A stretch of DNA of 7,182 nt. Origin: JBBQZL01 sp038207745 (lineage in GTDB: Bacteria; Actinomycetota; Thermoleophilia; Solirubrobacterales; 70-9). The position numbers and the translations under genes are program-made. The notes below the pieces were generated by a model. The model saw nothing but the letters and a program-made list of their open reading frames with translations. It was not told the DNA's origin and ran no database searches. Location of the stretch: positions 1 to 7,182 of the forward strand of contig JBBQZL010000143.1 of assembly GCA_038207745.1 (NCBI GenBank). The letters are read 5' to 3'. Positions 1-6,239 of the stretch are shown here, in pieces (the stretch's first letter is position 1; each line of letters begins with the position of its first letter).

Positions 1-1587
1 CACCATCGCCTTCTGAACCCTTGCATACCTCGGGGCGCGTATCCGGTTGATCAGCTCATCGGGGTCGCGCTTGAGGTCATAGAGCTCGCGATCGCCGGTG
101 TTGTACTCGACGTACTTGTAGCGGCCCGCAATCACTCCCAGGTAGTCCTCGATCGGAGCCGAGATGGATGCCGTTGCGCCTCGACTCGATCCGCCGGCCC
201 GGTGGCGCGGCTGTGGATCAGCCGGCTCATCATCGGGAGGCGCGGGGTCCAGGTTCGAAGAGTTGAAGAATGACTCGAGCAGAATCGGTCTGTTGGTCGT
301 GCGTCCCCTGTGGCGCCAGAAGGGCGCCAGGTTGCGGCCATCGAGAGACCTTGTCGCCTTCGCGGCTGCGATCTTGAGGATCGTTGGCGCCAGGTCGATG
401 TTGGCGACGAGCTCCGGAGAGTGCCCCCTCGGCTTTATCCCCGGTCCCCTGATCAGAAGGGGCAGGTGGATGGAGGGCTCGTACGGGAGGAACTTGGCCC
501 GTTCGATCCTGTGTTCGCCGCGGAAGAATCCATTGTCGGAGGTGAAGATCACGTAGGTGTTGGATAGTTCGCCGCGACCCCGAAGTGCATCCAGCACCCG
601 TCCCACGCCGTCATCGACTCCGCGCAGAGTCTCGACGGTTCGCCGGTATTCCTCCCGGAGGTAGGAGATCGCGTTCGGCGTCAGCGGTTCAGCCTGATCG
701 CGCAGGAAGCTCGGCTTGTCCGAGATGTCCGCCTCGTTGAACGAAGGCGACCGAGGCAGCGCAGTGTCGAACGCCGAGTCGATGTAGCGAGTCGGCGGGG
801 TGGGACCAATCGGGGGGCGGGAATCGCCGTGAGGCGCGCCGAAGTCGAGCTGTAGGTAGAAAGGAGTCCTTGATGGCGAGGCTGCGATCTGGGCAGACGC
901 CCGGATTGCCGCCAGGTCCGTGCTGTCGTTGCAGACGATGCCGACTGGCGCGAGGTCGGGGCATCGCGGGTCGTCCAGCCCCCAGTACGGGCCATAGTCG
1001 GACTCGCCGAAAGGACCCTGGATATCGCCGTTGACGTTGAGTCGGTATCCGTAGTACTCACGGGTCGAGTTGTCGGTCGCTGACGTCTCCCACTGATCCC
1101 ATCCCGGCGGAATCCGGGTCTCGGGTGCTGCCTCACTGCCGTAGTTGTTGGTGAACTTGCCGACGTGGATCGTCCGGTAGCCCGCCTGCTGGAGCCAGAC
1201 GGCGAGATTGTTCGAGTAGATGTCGTGGGTCCTGAATCCGTCCCAGCCGCCGCTTGTCCCCGAGTTCCCGCGGATGCCGTCGTTGTGAGCGTAGGAGCCG
1301 CTGAGCAGCGTCGCGCGTGATGGACCGCAGAGCGGAAGGGACGAGTAGTAGCGATCAAACGTCACCCCCTTGTTGCCGATCAGGCTGAGCGTGTTCGGCA
1401 TCACCGGCTTCAAGGTGCCGGAGGGTGTGCGCCAGGTTGCACGCAGATCGCGCAGGGTCTGGTCGTCGGTCTGGATCAGGACGACGTTGGGACGTTGTGC
1501 CCTCGCAAATGCATTCACAGCCGGCGAAATCAGGATCGCCAATGACACCGTCGCCGCAGCGAGCAGCCCGAGCCGGAGGCCGGCCAT
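1..1587 (-). CDS. Exported formylglycine-dependent sulfatase, C-terminus cut by window edge
   Basis: Predicted type I sulfatase that hydrolyses sulfate esters outside the membrane. Reading the minus strand from ATG 1587 gives 529 uninterrupted codons running off position 1. Residues 1-28 look like a Sec signal peptide (hydrophobic LLAAATVSLAILI, possible cleavage after NAFA). Then come PNVVLIQTDDQ with metal-binding D41-D42, the sulfatase signature CGPSR at 87-91 (C87 is the residue converted to formylglycine; R91 matches the motif), GKFTNNYG with K144, APHGD with H253, and TSDNG with metal ligands D351-N352, followed by K365. The tail GRYKYVEY...ELYDLKRDPDEL (about 488-511) is the usual sulfatase C-terminal region, so only a short end should be missing. 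GKFTNNYG resembles the GKYLN motif of N-acetylglucosamine-6-sulfatase-like members, but the substrate is unknown. Residues about 444-478 are a Pro/Asp/Ser/Arg-rich probable loop. GTG 1617 and ATG 1668 are in-frame alternative starts; none has a clear Shine-Dalgarno. ATG 1587 was chosen because it gives a compact signal peptide. Confidence 0.9.
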   Translation of the reverse strand, partial: MAGLRLGLLAAATVSLAILISPAVNAFARAQRPNVVLIQTDDQTLRDLRATWRTPSGTLKPVMPNTLSLIGNKGVTFDRYYSSLPLCGPSRATLLSGSYAHNDGIRGNSGTSGGWDGFRTHDIYSNNLAVWLQQAGYRTIHVGKFTNNYGSEAAPETRIPPGWDQWETSATDNSTREYYGYRLNVNGDIQGPFGESDYGPYWGLDDPRCPDLAPVGIVCNDSTDLAAIRASAQIAASPSRTPFYLQLDFGAPHGDSRPPIGPTPPTRYIDSAFDTALPRSPSFNEADISDKPSFLRDQAEPLTPNAISYLREEYRRTVETLRGVDDGVGRVLDALRGRGELSNTYVIFTSDNGFFRGEHRIERAKFLPYEPSIHLPLLIRGPGIKPRGHSPELVANIDLAPTILKIAAAKATRSLDGRNLAPFWRHRGRTTNRPILLESFFNSSNLDPAPPDDEPADPQPRHRAGGSSRGATASISAPIEDYLGVIAGRYKYVEYNTGDRELYDLKRDPDELINRIRAPRYARVQKAMV

Positions 1588-1666
1588 GGCTTTGCGGATA
1601 TTTTCAAGCACACTCACCGAAACAGGTTCGCATGCCGCAAGTTTCGTAGACCGACGGAGAAATAAC
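1588..1666. promoter_or_regulatory. Divergent intergenic region between sulfatase and membrane phosphatase-like gene
   Basis: These 79 bases separate the two divergent starts if the sulfatase begins at ATG 1587, so both promoters should lie here or within the gene ends. The only AT-rich patch is about 1590-1607, containing TATTTT on the plus strand and AAATAT on the minus strand; either could serve as a weak -10 element, but no convincing -35 partner is visible. If the sulfatase begins at GTG 1617 or ATG 1668 the region shrinks to 49 bases or vanishes. Promoter placement is inference. Confidence 0.3.
1656..1659 (+). promoter_or_regulatory. Shine-Dalgarno deciding the start at 1667
   Basis: GGAG lies 7 bases before ATG 1667. 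This is the best ribosome-binding site among the candidate starts and is the main reason to begin the membrane protein here. The reading frame stays open upstream to 1370, but that stretch is antisense to the sulfatase signal peptide and N-terminal domain. ATG 1697 is a second, weaker option, preceded by CAGG. Confidence 0.65.
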
Positions 1667-3802
1667 ATGCCCGGGCCTGCCTGTCAGGCATTTCGAATGC
1701 GAGACTCTTCCGCCTCACGACCGTCGCTTCTCATCGGAGCCGCTCATCTGACTGCCCTCTGGGCCGTCGCATTCGTGCTGCCGATGTTCAGCCTGCTCGG
1801 CAACAACACGGACTTCTTCGTCTCAAGAGGCGATACCGGCTCCGACGTCGTCTGGGCGGCTGTTCTCTTTGCGCTTGCGCCGCCGCTGGCTGCGCTGGTC
1901 CTCGAGTCTCTGCTGAAGCTGATCTCCGAGATGGCGCGCTGGGGGCTGCAACTGGTGCTGGTCTGGTTCCTGAGCGCAGCGATTGCAATGCACCTGATCA
2001 AGTGGACAATGGACCGGCCGGCCGGAGTGATGATCGCCCTTGCGGCGATCCTCGGCATCGGCGCGACCGTGCTCTACGTGAAGAAGCGCCCTTTCCAGAT
2101 CGTGCTCCAGGTCCTCAGCCCGGCGCCCCTCGCCCTGCTCTTCGCCCTGCTGGTCGTCGGTGGCGCCTCCGAACACATTTCGGGGGATGTCGAGGTCGAG
2201 AAGATCCATATTCCGAGCACCGCACCGGTGATCCTGATCCTCTTCGATGAGTTCCCGGAGGCGACGATCATGAATTCCGAGAACAAGATCGACGTGAGCC
2301 GATTCCCCGGCTTCGAGGAGCTCTCAAAGAGCTCGACCTGGTATCGCAACACCACAACCGTGGCCGACACGACCCCCCGTGCAGTGCCCGCGATTCTCAC
2401 CGGCCGGGTACCCGGTCCCGACACCCTGCCGATCGCGTCTGAGCAGAAGCACAGCATCTTCACCCTGCTCGGCGGCAAATACAAGATGAACGTGATGGAG
2501 GACTCGACCCGCCTCTGTCCTGTGGATCTCTGCAGCCAGGATGCAAATCAGACCAGCCGGGATCACTTCAGCGACCTTATCGACGATCTGCCGACGATCG
2601 CGCAGCATCAGCTCTACCCCAATGCGCTGCGCAGGGACCTGCCCGAAGTTGACATCACCCTTGGCGGTCTCGCCAACCTGACCGGCGGCCAGGAGCTGCC
2701 TCGCTTCGCGGTCAACAACCAGCTCAAGCTTTCGGTTGCATTCCATCGCCGGGACTCAACCGGCAGAAATGGCCGGCTGCATCAATTCATCCGCAGCATC
2801 TACGGGGACCCGAAGACCCTCAACATGATCCACGTCGAGTCTCCGCACTACCCGTGGATCCACTTTCCCGAAGGCGTCCTCTACACGGACCTGGTCAACG
2901 AGTTCGGTGATTCGATGAATGCCGCCGGCCGCTGGAAGGACCAGCCCCAGGCCACCAACATGGCCTTGCAGCGGCATTTGCTCGAGGCGGGAGGCTCCGA
3001 TCGCATCCTGGCCCAGTTGATCAAGCGGATGAAGCTGCGCGGGATCTGGGACAAGTCGATGGTCGTAGTGACCGCCGATCACGGAATCTCGTTCAAACCC
3101 GGTCAGATGCATCGCCGGGCAAAAGCGGGGAACCTGGGTGGCAATGCGCCGATTCCGCTGTTTGTCAAGGAGCCGGGCCAGACGACGGGCCGGATCAGCG
3201 ATGCCCACATCTGCTCTACCGAGATCCTTCCGATCATGGCCAGGGGGCTCGGGATCGACTATCCATGGAAGACTTCCCGATGTTTGCCGGGCGAGGTGAT
3301 CGTCAACAGCGCGATCACTCCGACCAACGATCGACTTCGCACCCGGTCATCGAGGGCCGAGGTGCTTCGCCAGCGCGACGCGGTGATCAAACACACCGGG
3401 AAGCTGTTCGGCTACGGCACCGGATTTGGGCCGGTGATCAGGTTCCGTCCGAATCCGCAGCTGATCGGCAGGCCCGTTGCCTCTCTCGACGTCTCAGGGC
3501 CCGGTGGGGGGTCTGTGATCCTGGAACACCCGGAATGGCTCACCAACGTGGATCCGAAGTCGCGTGTGGTCTACGCCTCGCTGATCCGTGGCCAGGTGAA
3601 GGGAGTCAGGAAGGGCGACGCGATCGCGGTTTCGGTGAATGGCAGGATCGCGGCCGTCGGGCAGACGATTGTCCAGAACAGCGAGGTCCGCTTCTCACTG
3701 CTTGTCCCACCGCGCCGGCTCGCGAGCGGCAGGAACGAGGTTGAGCTCTATCGGGTGACCGGACCCGCAAATGCGTTGAGGCTGGAGCCACTTGGGCCCT
3801 GA
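1667..3802 (+). CDS. Membrane-anchored alkaline phosphatase/sulfatase-superfamily protein with Thr nucleophile
   Basis: Protein of 711 residues. About five hydrophobic segments fill the N-terminus (about 21-45, 58-84, 91-111, 119-137, 144-166). An odd number of segments with N-in topology, as in LtaS or EptA enzymes, would put the remaining domain outside the cell. That domain has alkaline-phosphatase-superfamily landmarks: LFDEFP with metal ligand D194; DTTPRAVPAILTGR, where T236 occupies the place of the sulfatase catalytic Cys; HVESPHYPW near 389-397; TADHG with D471-H472; H482; and PLFVKEPGQ at 497-505. C284 and C289 could form a disulfide. Residues about 590-711 form a beta-rich C-terminal domain of unknown role. 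The Thr nucleophile argues against a formylglycine sulfatase and for a phospho-ester hydrolase or phosphotransferase, for example transfer of a phospho-group to an envelope glycan. This is inference from the fold, and the substrate is unknown. It is divergent from a true sulfatase and overlaps the downstream acetyltransferase gene, so it is probably cotranscribed with it. Confidence 0.87.
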   Translation: MPGPACQAFRMRDSSASRPSLLIGAAHLTALWAVAFVLPMFSLLGNNTDFFVSRGDTGSDVVWAAVLFALAPPLAALVLESLLKLISEMARWGLQLVLVWFLSAAIAMHLIKWTMDRPAGVMIALAAILGIGATVLYVKKRPFQIVLQVLSPAPLALLFALLVVGGASEHISGDVEVEKIHIPSTAPVILILFDEFPEATIMNSENKIDVSRFPGFEELSKSSTWYRNTTTVADTTPRAVPAILTGRVPGPDTLPIASEQKHSIFTLLGGKYKMNVMEDSTRLCPVDLCSQDANQTSRDHFSDLIDDLPTIAQHQLYPNALRRDLPEVDITLGGLANLTGGQELPRFAVNNQLKLSVAFHRRDSTGRNGRLHQFIRSIYGDPKTLNMIHVESPHYPWIHFPEGVLYTDLVNEFGDSMNAAGRWKDQPQATNMALQRHLLEAGGSDRILAQLIKRMKLRGIWDKSMVVVTADHGISFKPGQMHRRAKAGNLGGNAPIPLFVKEPGQTTGRISDAHICSTEILPIMARGLGIDYPWKTSRCLPGEVIVNSAITPTNDRLRTRSSRAEVLRQRDAVIKHTGKLFGYGTGFGPVIRFRPNPQLIGRPVASLDVSGPGGGSVILEHPEWLTNVDPKSRVVYASLIRGQVKGVRKGDAIAVSVNGRIAAVGQTIVQNSEVRFSLLVPPRRLASGRNEVELYRVTGPANALRLEPLGP

Positions 3803-4262
3803 GCTGCCAGTCAGGGTCGCCCCCGCCGGAGAGTTCGGAGAGGTTGCGCGTCTGCTCGGCTGCTTCCGCGACTACTACGGGGAGGACTCACCGTCTGATC
3901 AGGAGTTTCTCGATCGGGTATCTCGCCTGATCGCGGATCCGGACACCGAGTACGTCCTGGCCGGTGAGCCCGCGGTGGGGGTCGTGCAGCTTCGTTACCG
4001 CTTCAGCGCCTGGACGGGCGAGCGGGATTGCTGGGTCGAGGATGTGTTCGTCGAGGCCGATGCCCGCGACAGGGGCGTCGGGAGGACTCTGGTCCGGGGA
4101 GCGATCGAACGGGCAAGATCGAGGGGCTGCAGCCGCGTGCAGCTGGATGCCAACGAGCGCAACGAGCGCGCGATCGGCCTCTACAACTCGCTCGGTTTCG
4201 AGTCCGGGAGGCCCGACCGCTTCGACGGCGGACGTGACCTCTTCATGACCTGCTGGCTCTGA
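3792..4262 (+). CDS. GNAT family N-acetyltransferase
   Basis: Protein of 156 residues, a typical length for a single-domain Gcn5-related N-acetyltransferase, which moves the acetyl group of acetyl-CoA to an amine. The beta4/alpha3 acetyl-CoA site is clear: VEDVFVEADARDRGVGRTL (82-100) with the R/Q-x-x-G-x-G pyrophosphate loop at R92-G97. The later NERAIGLYNSLGFE (124-137) is the usual alpha4/beta6 motif, with Y131 in the position that often acts as general acid. The start is TTG 3792: an in-frame stop lies at 3777-3779, no other start codon lies between, and GGAG at 3784-3787 is 4 bases upstream. It overlaps the preceding gene by 11 bases, implying translational coupling. The acceptor substrate cannot be told; resistance, protein or small-molecule acetylation are all possible. 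Confidence 0.87.
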   Translation: MGPELPVRVAPAGEFGEVARLLGCFRDYYGEDSPSDQEFLDRVSRLIADPDTEYVLAGEPAVGVVQLRYRFSAWTGERDCWVEDVFVEADARDRGVGRTLVRGAIERARSRGCSRVQLDANERNERAIGLYNSLGFESGRPDRFDGGRDLFMTCWL

Positions 4263-4263
4263 C

Positions 4264-4302
4264 CGCCGGCGACAGGGGTTGCGACGGAATCAGCCGCCGG
4301 CG
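4264..4302. terminator. Possible bidirectional stem-loop between convergent genes
   Basis: The self-complementary octamer CGCCGGCG occurs at 4264-4271 and again at 4295-4302. The two copies can pair as an 8 bp GC stem with a 23-base loop across the junction of the GNAT and HAD genes; the second copy lies within the last codons of the HAD gene. There is no T-tract on either side, so this would not be a classic intrinsic terminator, and GC-rich octamers like this arise easily by chance in such DNA. Confidence 0.25.
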
Positions 4303-4973
4303 CCGAGTGCCTTGACCGCGTCGCGGAAGCTCTTGACCTCGAGGCTCGGGGCCTTGCGACCGGCGAGTGGCTCGTCGTGGCGGTTTACCCAGATCACGGG
4401 GACGCGCATCTTGATCAGCGGCGCGACATCGTTGTCGTAGCCGGAGCCGATGTGGACCCAGCCCTTCTTGCCGCCGATCCTGCGGGCAGCCTCCTTGAAG
4501 TGGACCGGGTCCGGCTTGTAGCTGCGAACCTGTTGTGCGGTCACGACGAGGTCGAGCTCGGTGCGAAGGTGGCGGCGCGAGATGCCGAGGATCTTGTCGT
4601 CGATGTTGGAGACGATCCCGATGTCGAACTTCTTGCCGAGCCGGTCCATCGCAGCGTTGGACTCGCGAAAGGGCATCCAGTAGGCGACGCTGTTGGGGAG
4701 GAACTGGGCCCTCGAGGGCTCGATCTCCCAGCCCAGCTCACCCGCGACCTTGACGATCGTGCGGCGCAGTACCTCGGCGTAGAGTTCGTATGAGCCGGCC
4801 ATGATCTCGGCCTGGACCACGAAGAAGCGGTCGATGAACTCCCTCTCATCGAAACTGAAGCCGTCCTTCTTGGCCTCCTTCTTGCAGACTTCGATGATCC
4901 CCTTCTCCCAATCGATCAGGGTGCCGTAGCAGTCGGTGGTGACCCAGGTGATGTTCTTTGGAAGCGCAGCCAT
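4290..4973 (-). CDS. HAD-superfamily hydrolase, haloacid dehalogenase type II-like
   Basis: Protein of 227 residues, close to the size of L-2-haloacid dehalogenases. HAD motif I is TTDCYGTLIDW with nucleophile D14; the residue two later is Y16, as in dehalogenases, rather than the Asp of most HAD phosphatases. A helical cap follows (about 25-100). Motif II is GIVSN with S122-N123, motif III is SYKPDP with K153, and motif IV is IGSGYDNDVAP with D182 as probable counterpart of the catalytic acid. The ending VIWVNR is typical of the subgroup. However, the dehalogenase-specific Arg in the cap is not apparent, and the Asn and Tyr positions read as Y179 and F159, so activity on haloacids is doubtful; a phosphatase or other hydrolase role is possible. 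ATG 4973 is preceded by a GAGAG element 6 bases upstream. It is divergent from sucC, with a 117-base gap. Confidence 0.87.
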   Translation of the reverse strand: MAALPKNITWVTTDCYGTLIDWEKGIIEVCKKEAKKDGFSFDEREFIDRFFVVQAEIMAGSYELYAEVLRRTIVKVAGELGWEIEPSRAQFLPNSVAYWMPFRESNAAMDRLGKKFDIGIVSNIDDKILGISRRHLRTELDLVVTAQQVRSYKPDPVHFKEAARRIGGKKGWVHIGSGYDNDVAPLIKMRVPVIWVNRHDEPLAGRKAPSLEVKSFRDAVKALGAGG

Positions 4974-5002
4974 CTCAGTCTCTCTGAAGCGTTACAGGAC
5001 GC

Positions 5003-5013
5003 GGCATTATGCC
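5003..5013. promoter_or_regulatory. Perfect short palindrome with minus-strand -10-like CATAAT
   Basis: GGCATTATGCC is a perfect inverted repeat (5-base arms around one central T) in the region between the HAD gene and sucC. On the minus strand it contains CATAAT (5011 to 5006), five of six matches to TATAAT, placed so that transcription would begin about 25 bases before the HAD start. No good -35 is visible. The palindrome could also be an operator, but with one short copy this is speculative. Confidence 0.35.
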
Positions 5014-5059
5014 AAGCCGGTGCTGGTCGGCGGAGCGCGGGTCGGATCCGGGTTTTGGA

Positions 5060-5065
5060 TAGGCT
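5060..5065 (+). promoter_or_regulatory. Candidate -10 element for sucCD
   Basis: TAGGCT, an actinobacterial-type TANNNT -10 hexamer, lies 25 bases before the sucC ATG and would give a leader of roughly 20 bases. No convincing -35 hexamer is seen upstream. The leader (5066-5090) contains no recognisable Shine-Dalgarno, so sucC translation may depend little on that pairing. Confidence 0.35.
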
Positions 5066-5090
5066 GCCCGCCGCAGCACGATTTCCGCTT

Positions 5091-6239
5091 ATGGACCTCC
5101 TCGAATATCAAGGCAAACAGCTTTTCGCGAAGCACGGCGTTCCCGTGCCGGATGGTCGCCATGCGGCCACGGTCGACGATGCGGTCGCCGCGGCCGAGGA
5201 GATCGGCTATCCCTGCGTGATCAAGGCCCAGGTCGCGATCGGCGGGCGAGGCAAGGCCGGCGGGATCAAGGTCGTGACCAACATCGACGAGGCCCGCCTC
5301 CAGGCTGATGCGATCCTCGGGATGGACATCAAGGGCTTTATCGTCAATCACCTCTGGGTCGAGCAGGCCTCCGAGATCGCCTCCGAGTACTACGCCTCGA
5401 TCATCCTCGATCGTTCCGAGAAGAAGCTGCTTGCGATCATCTCCACGCAGGGTGGGATGGACGTCGAGGAAGTCGCCGAGAACAACCCCGAGGCGCTGAT
5501 CCAGCGGCACATCGACCCGACCAGTGAGTTCGGACTCGAGGCCGCTGCGGCAATTGTCGGCGAGGCCGGGATCGACGATGACGTTCGCGATCAGGTTGCC
5601 GAGATGCTGCTCAAACTTCATGCCGTTGCCACCGGGGAGGACGCGACGCTGATCGAGGTCAACCCTCTGATCGTCACCACCGACCGCCGCGTGGTCGCGC
5701 TCGACGCAAAGGTCACCATCGACGGCAACGCGATGTTCCGCCATCCCGAGCTTGCCGACTTCGACGACGGAATCGAGGAGGATCCGCAGGAGGCGATGGC
5801 CAAGGAGCGCAACCTCACCTACGTGAAGCTCGACGGCGACGTCGGCATCCTCGGCAACGGTGCAGGGCTCTGCATGTCGACCCTCGATGTGGTAGCGCAG
5901 GCCGGCGGCGCCCCGGCAAACTTCCTCGACGCCGGCGGCGGCTCCAAGGCCGACGCGGTCATCGACGCCCTCGAGGTGATCACCTCTGACCCGAAGGTCA
6001 AGGCGATCCTCTTCAACATCTTCGGCGGGATCACCCGCTGCGACGAGGTTGCGAAGGGGATCATCGAGGCGTCGACGAAGTTCGGGCTTCAGGTGCCGCT
6101 GGTTGTCCGCCTGGACGGCACCAACTCCGAGGAGGGGCTGAAGCTGCTCAAGGATGCCAAGCTCCAGAACCTTCAAACCGAGACCACGATGCTCGGTGCC
6201 GCAAAGCGCGTCGTCGAGCTTGCGAAGGACCGCTCCTAG
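5091..6239 (+). CDS. sucC: Succinyl-CoA synthetase, beta subunit (ADP/GDP-forming)
   Basis: Beta subunit of succinyl-CoA ligase, the cytosolic TCA-cycle enzyme that interconverts succinyl-CoA and succinate while making ATP or GTP. The 382 residues compare with about 388 in E. coli. The N-terminal ATP-grasp domain opens with MDLLEYQGKQLF, has K45 in VIKAQV and the glycine-rich GGRGKAGG loop (51-58), and LIEVNPL (187-193) with metal-binding E189, followed by D205 in ALDAK. The C-terminal CoA-ligase domain holds the GNGAGL segment (255-260), ANFLDAGGG (276-284) and NIFGGITRCD (309-318), the family signature. The start is ATG 5091 because the family begins M-(D/N)-L-x-E-Y-Q; an in-frame TTG at 5055 would add 12 residues not expected in the family. 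It is followed directly by sucD. Nucleotide preference (ADP or GDP) cannot be decided by eye. Confidence 0.97.
   Translation: MDLLEYQGKQLFAKHGVPVPDGRHAATVDDAVAAAEEIGYPCVIKAQVAIGGRGKAGGIKVVTNIDEARLQADAILGMDIKGFIVNHLWVEQASEIASEYYASIILDRSEKKLLAIISTQGGMDVEEVAENNPEALIQRHIDPTSEFGLEAAAAIVGEAGIDDDVRDQVAEMLLKLHAVATGEDATLIEVNPLIVTTDRRVVALDAKVTIDGNAMFRHPELADFDDGIEEDPQEAMAKERNLTYVKLDGDVGILGNGAGLCMSTLDVVAQAGGAPANFLDAGGGSKADAVIDALEVITSDPKVKAILFNIFGGITRCDEVAKGIIEASTKFGLQVPLVVRLDGTNSEEGLKLLKDAKLQNLQTETTMLGAAKRVVELAKDRS

Noticed and set aside
164..567. Two overlapping plus-strand frames of 130 and 85 codons
   Set aside because: Both lie opposite the conserved C-terminal half of the sulfatase and show no protein-family features.
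681..1358. A 225-codon minus-strand frame inside the sulfatase
   Set aside because: It is an out-of-frame reading, rich in Ser, Thr and Arg, of DNA that encodes the conserved sulfatase domain in another minus-strand frame.
1370..1666. N-terminal extension of the membrane protein by 99 codons
   Set aside because: It is antisense to the sulfatase N-terminus and active site, has no membrane or family features, and a good ribosome-binding site precedes ATG 1667.
2074..3208. Several minus-strand frames of 136-150 codons opposite the membrane protein
   Set aside because: They are antisense to the catalytic domain of a convincing gene and have no independent support.
5055..5090. Upstream TTG start for sucC
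   Set aside because: The added residues MDRLPAAARFPL are not part of the conserved SucC N-terminus, and the stretch covers the likely promoter.
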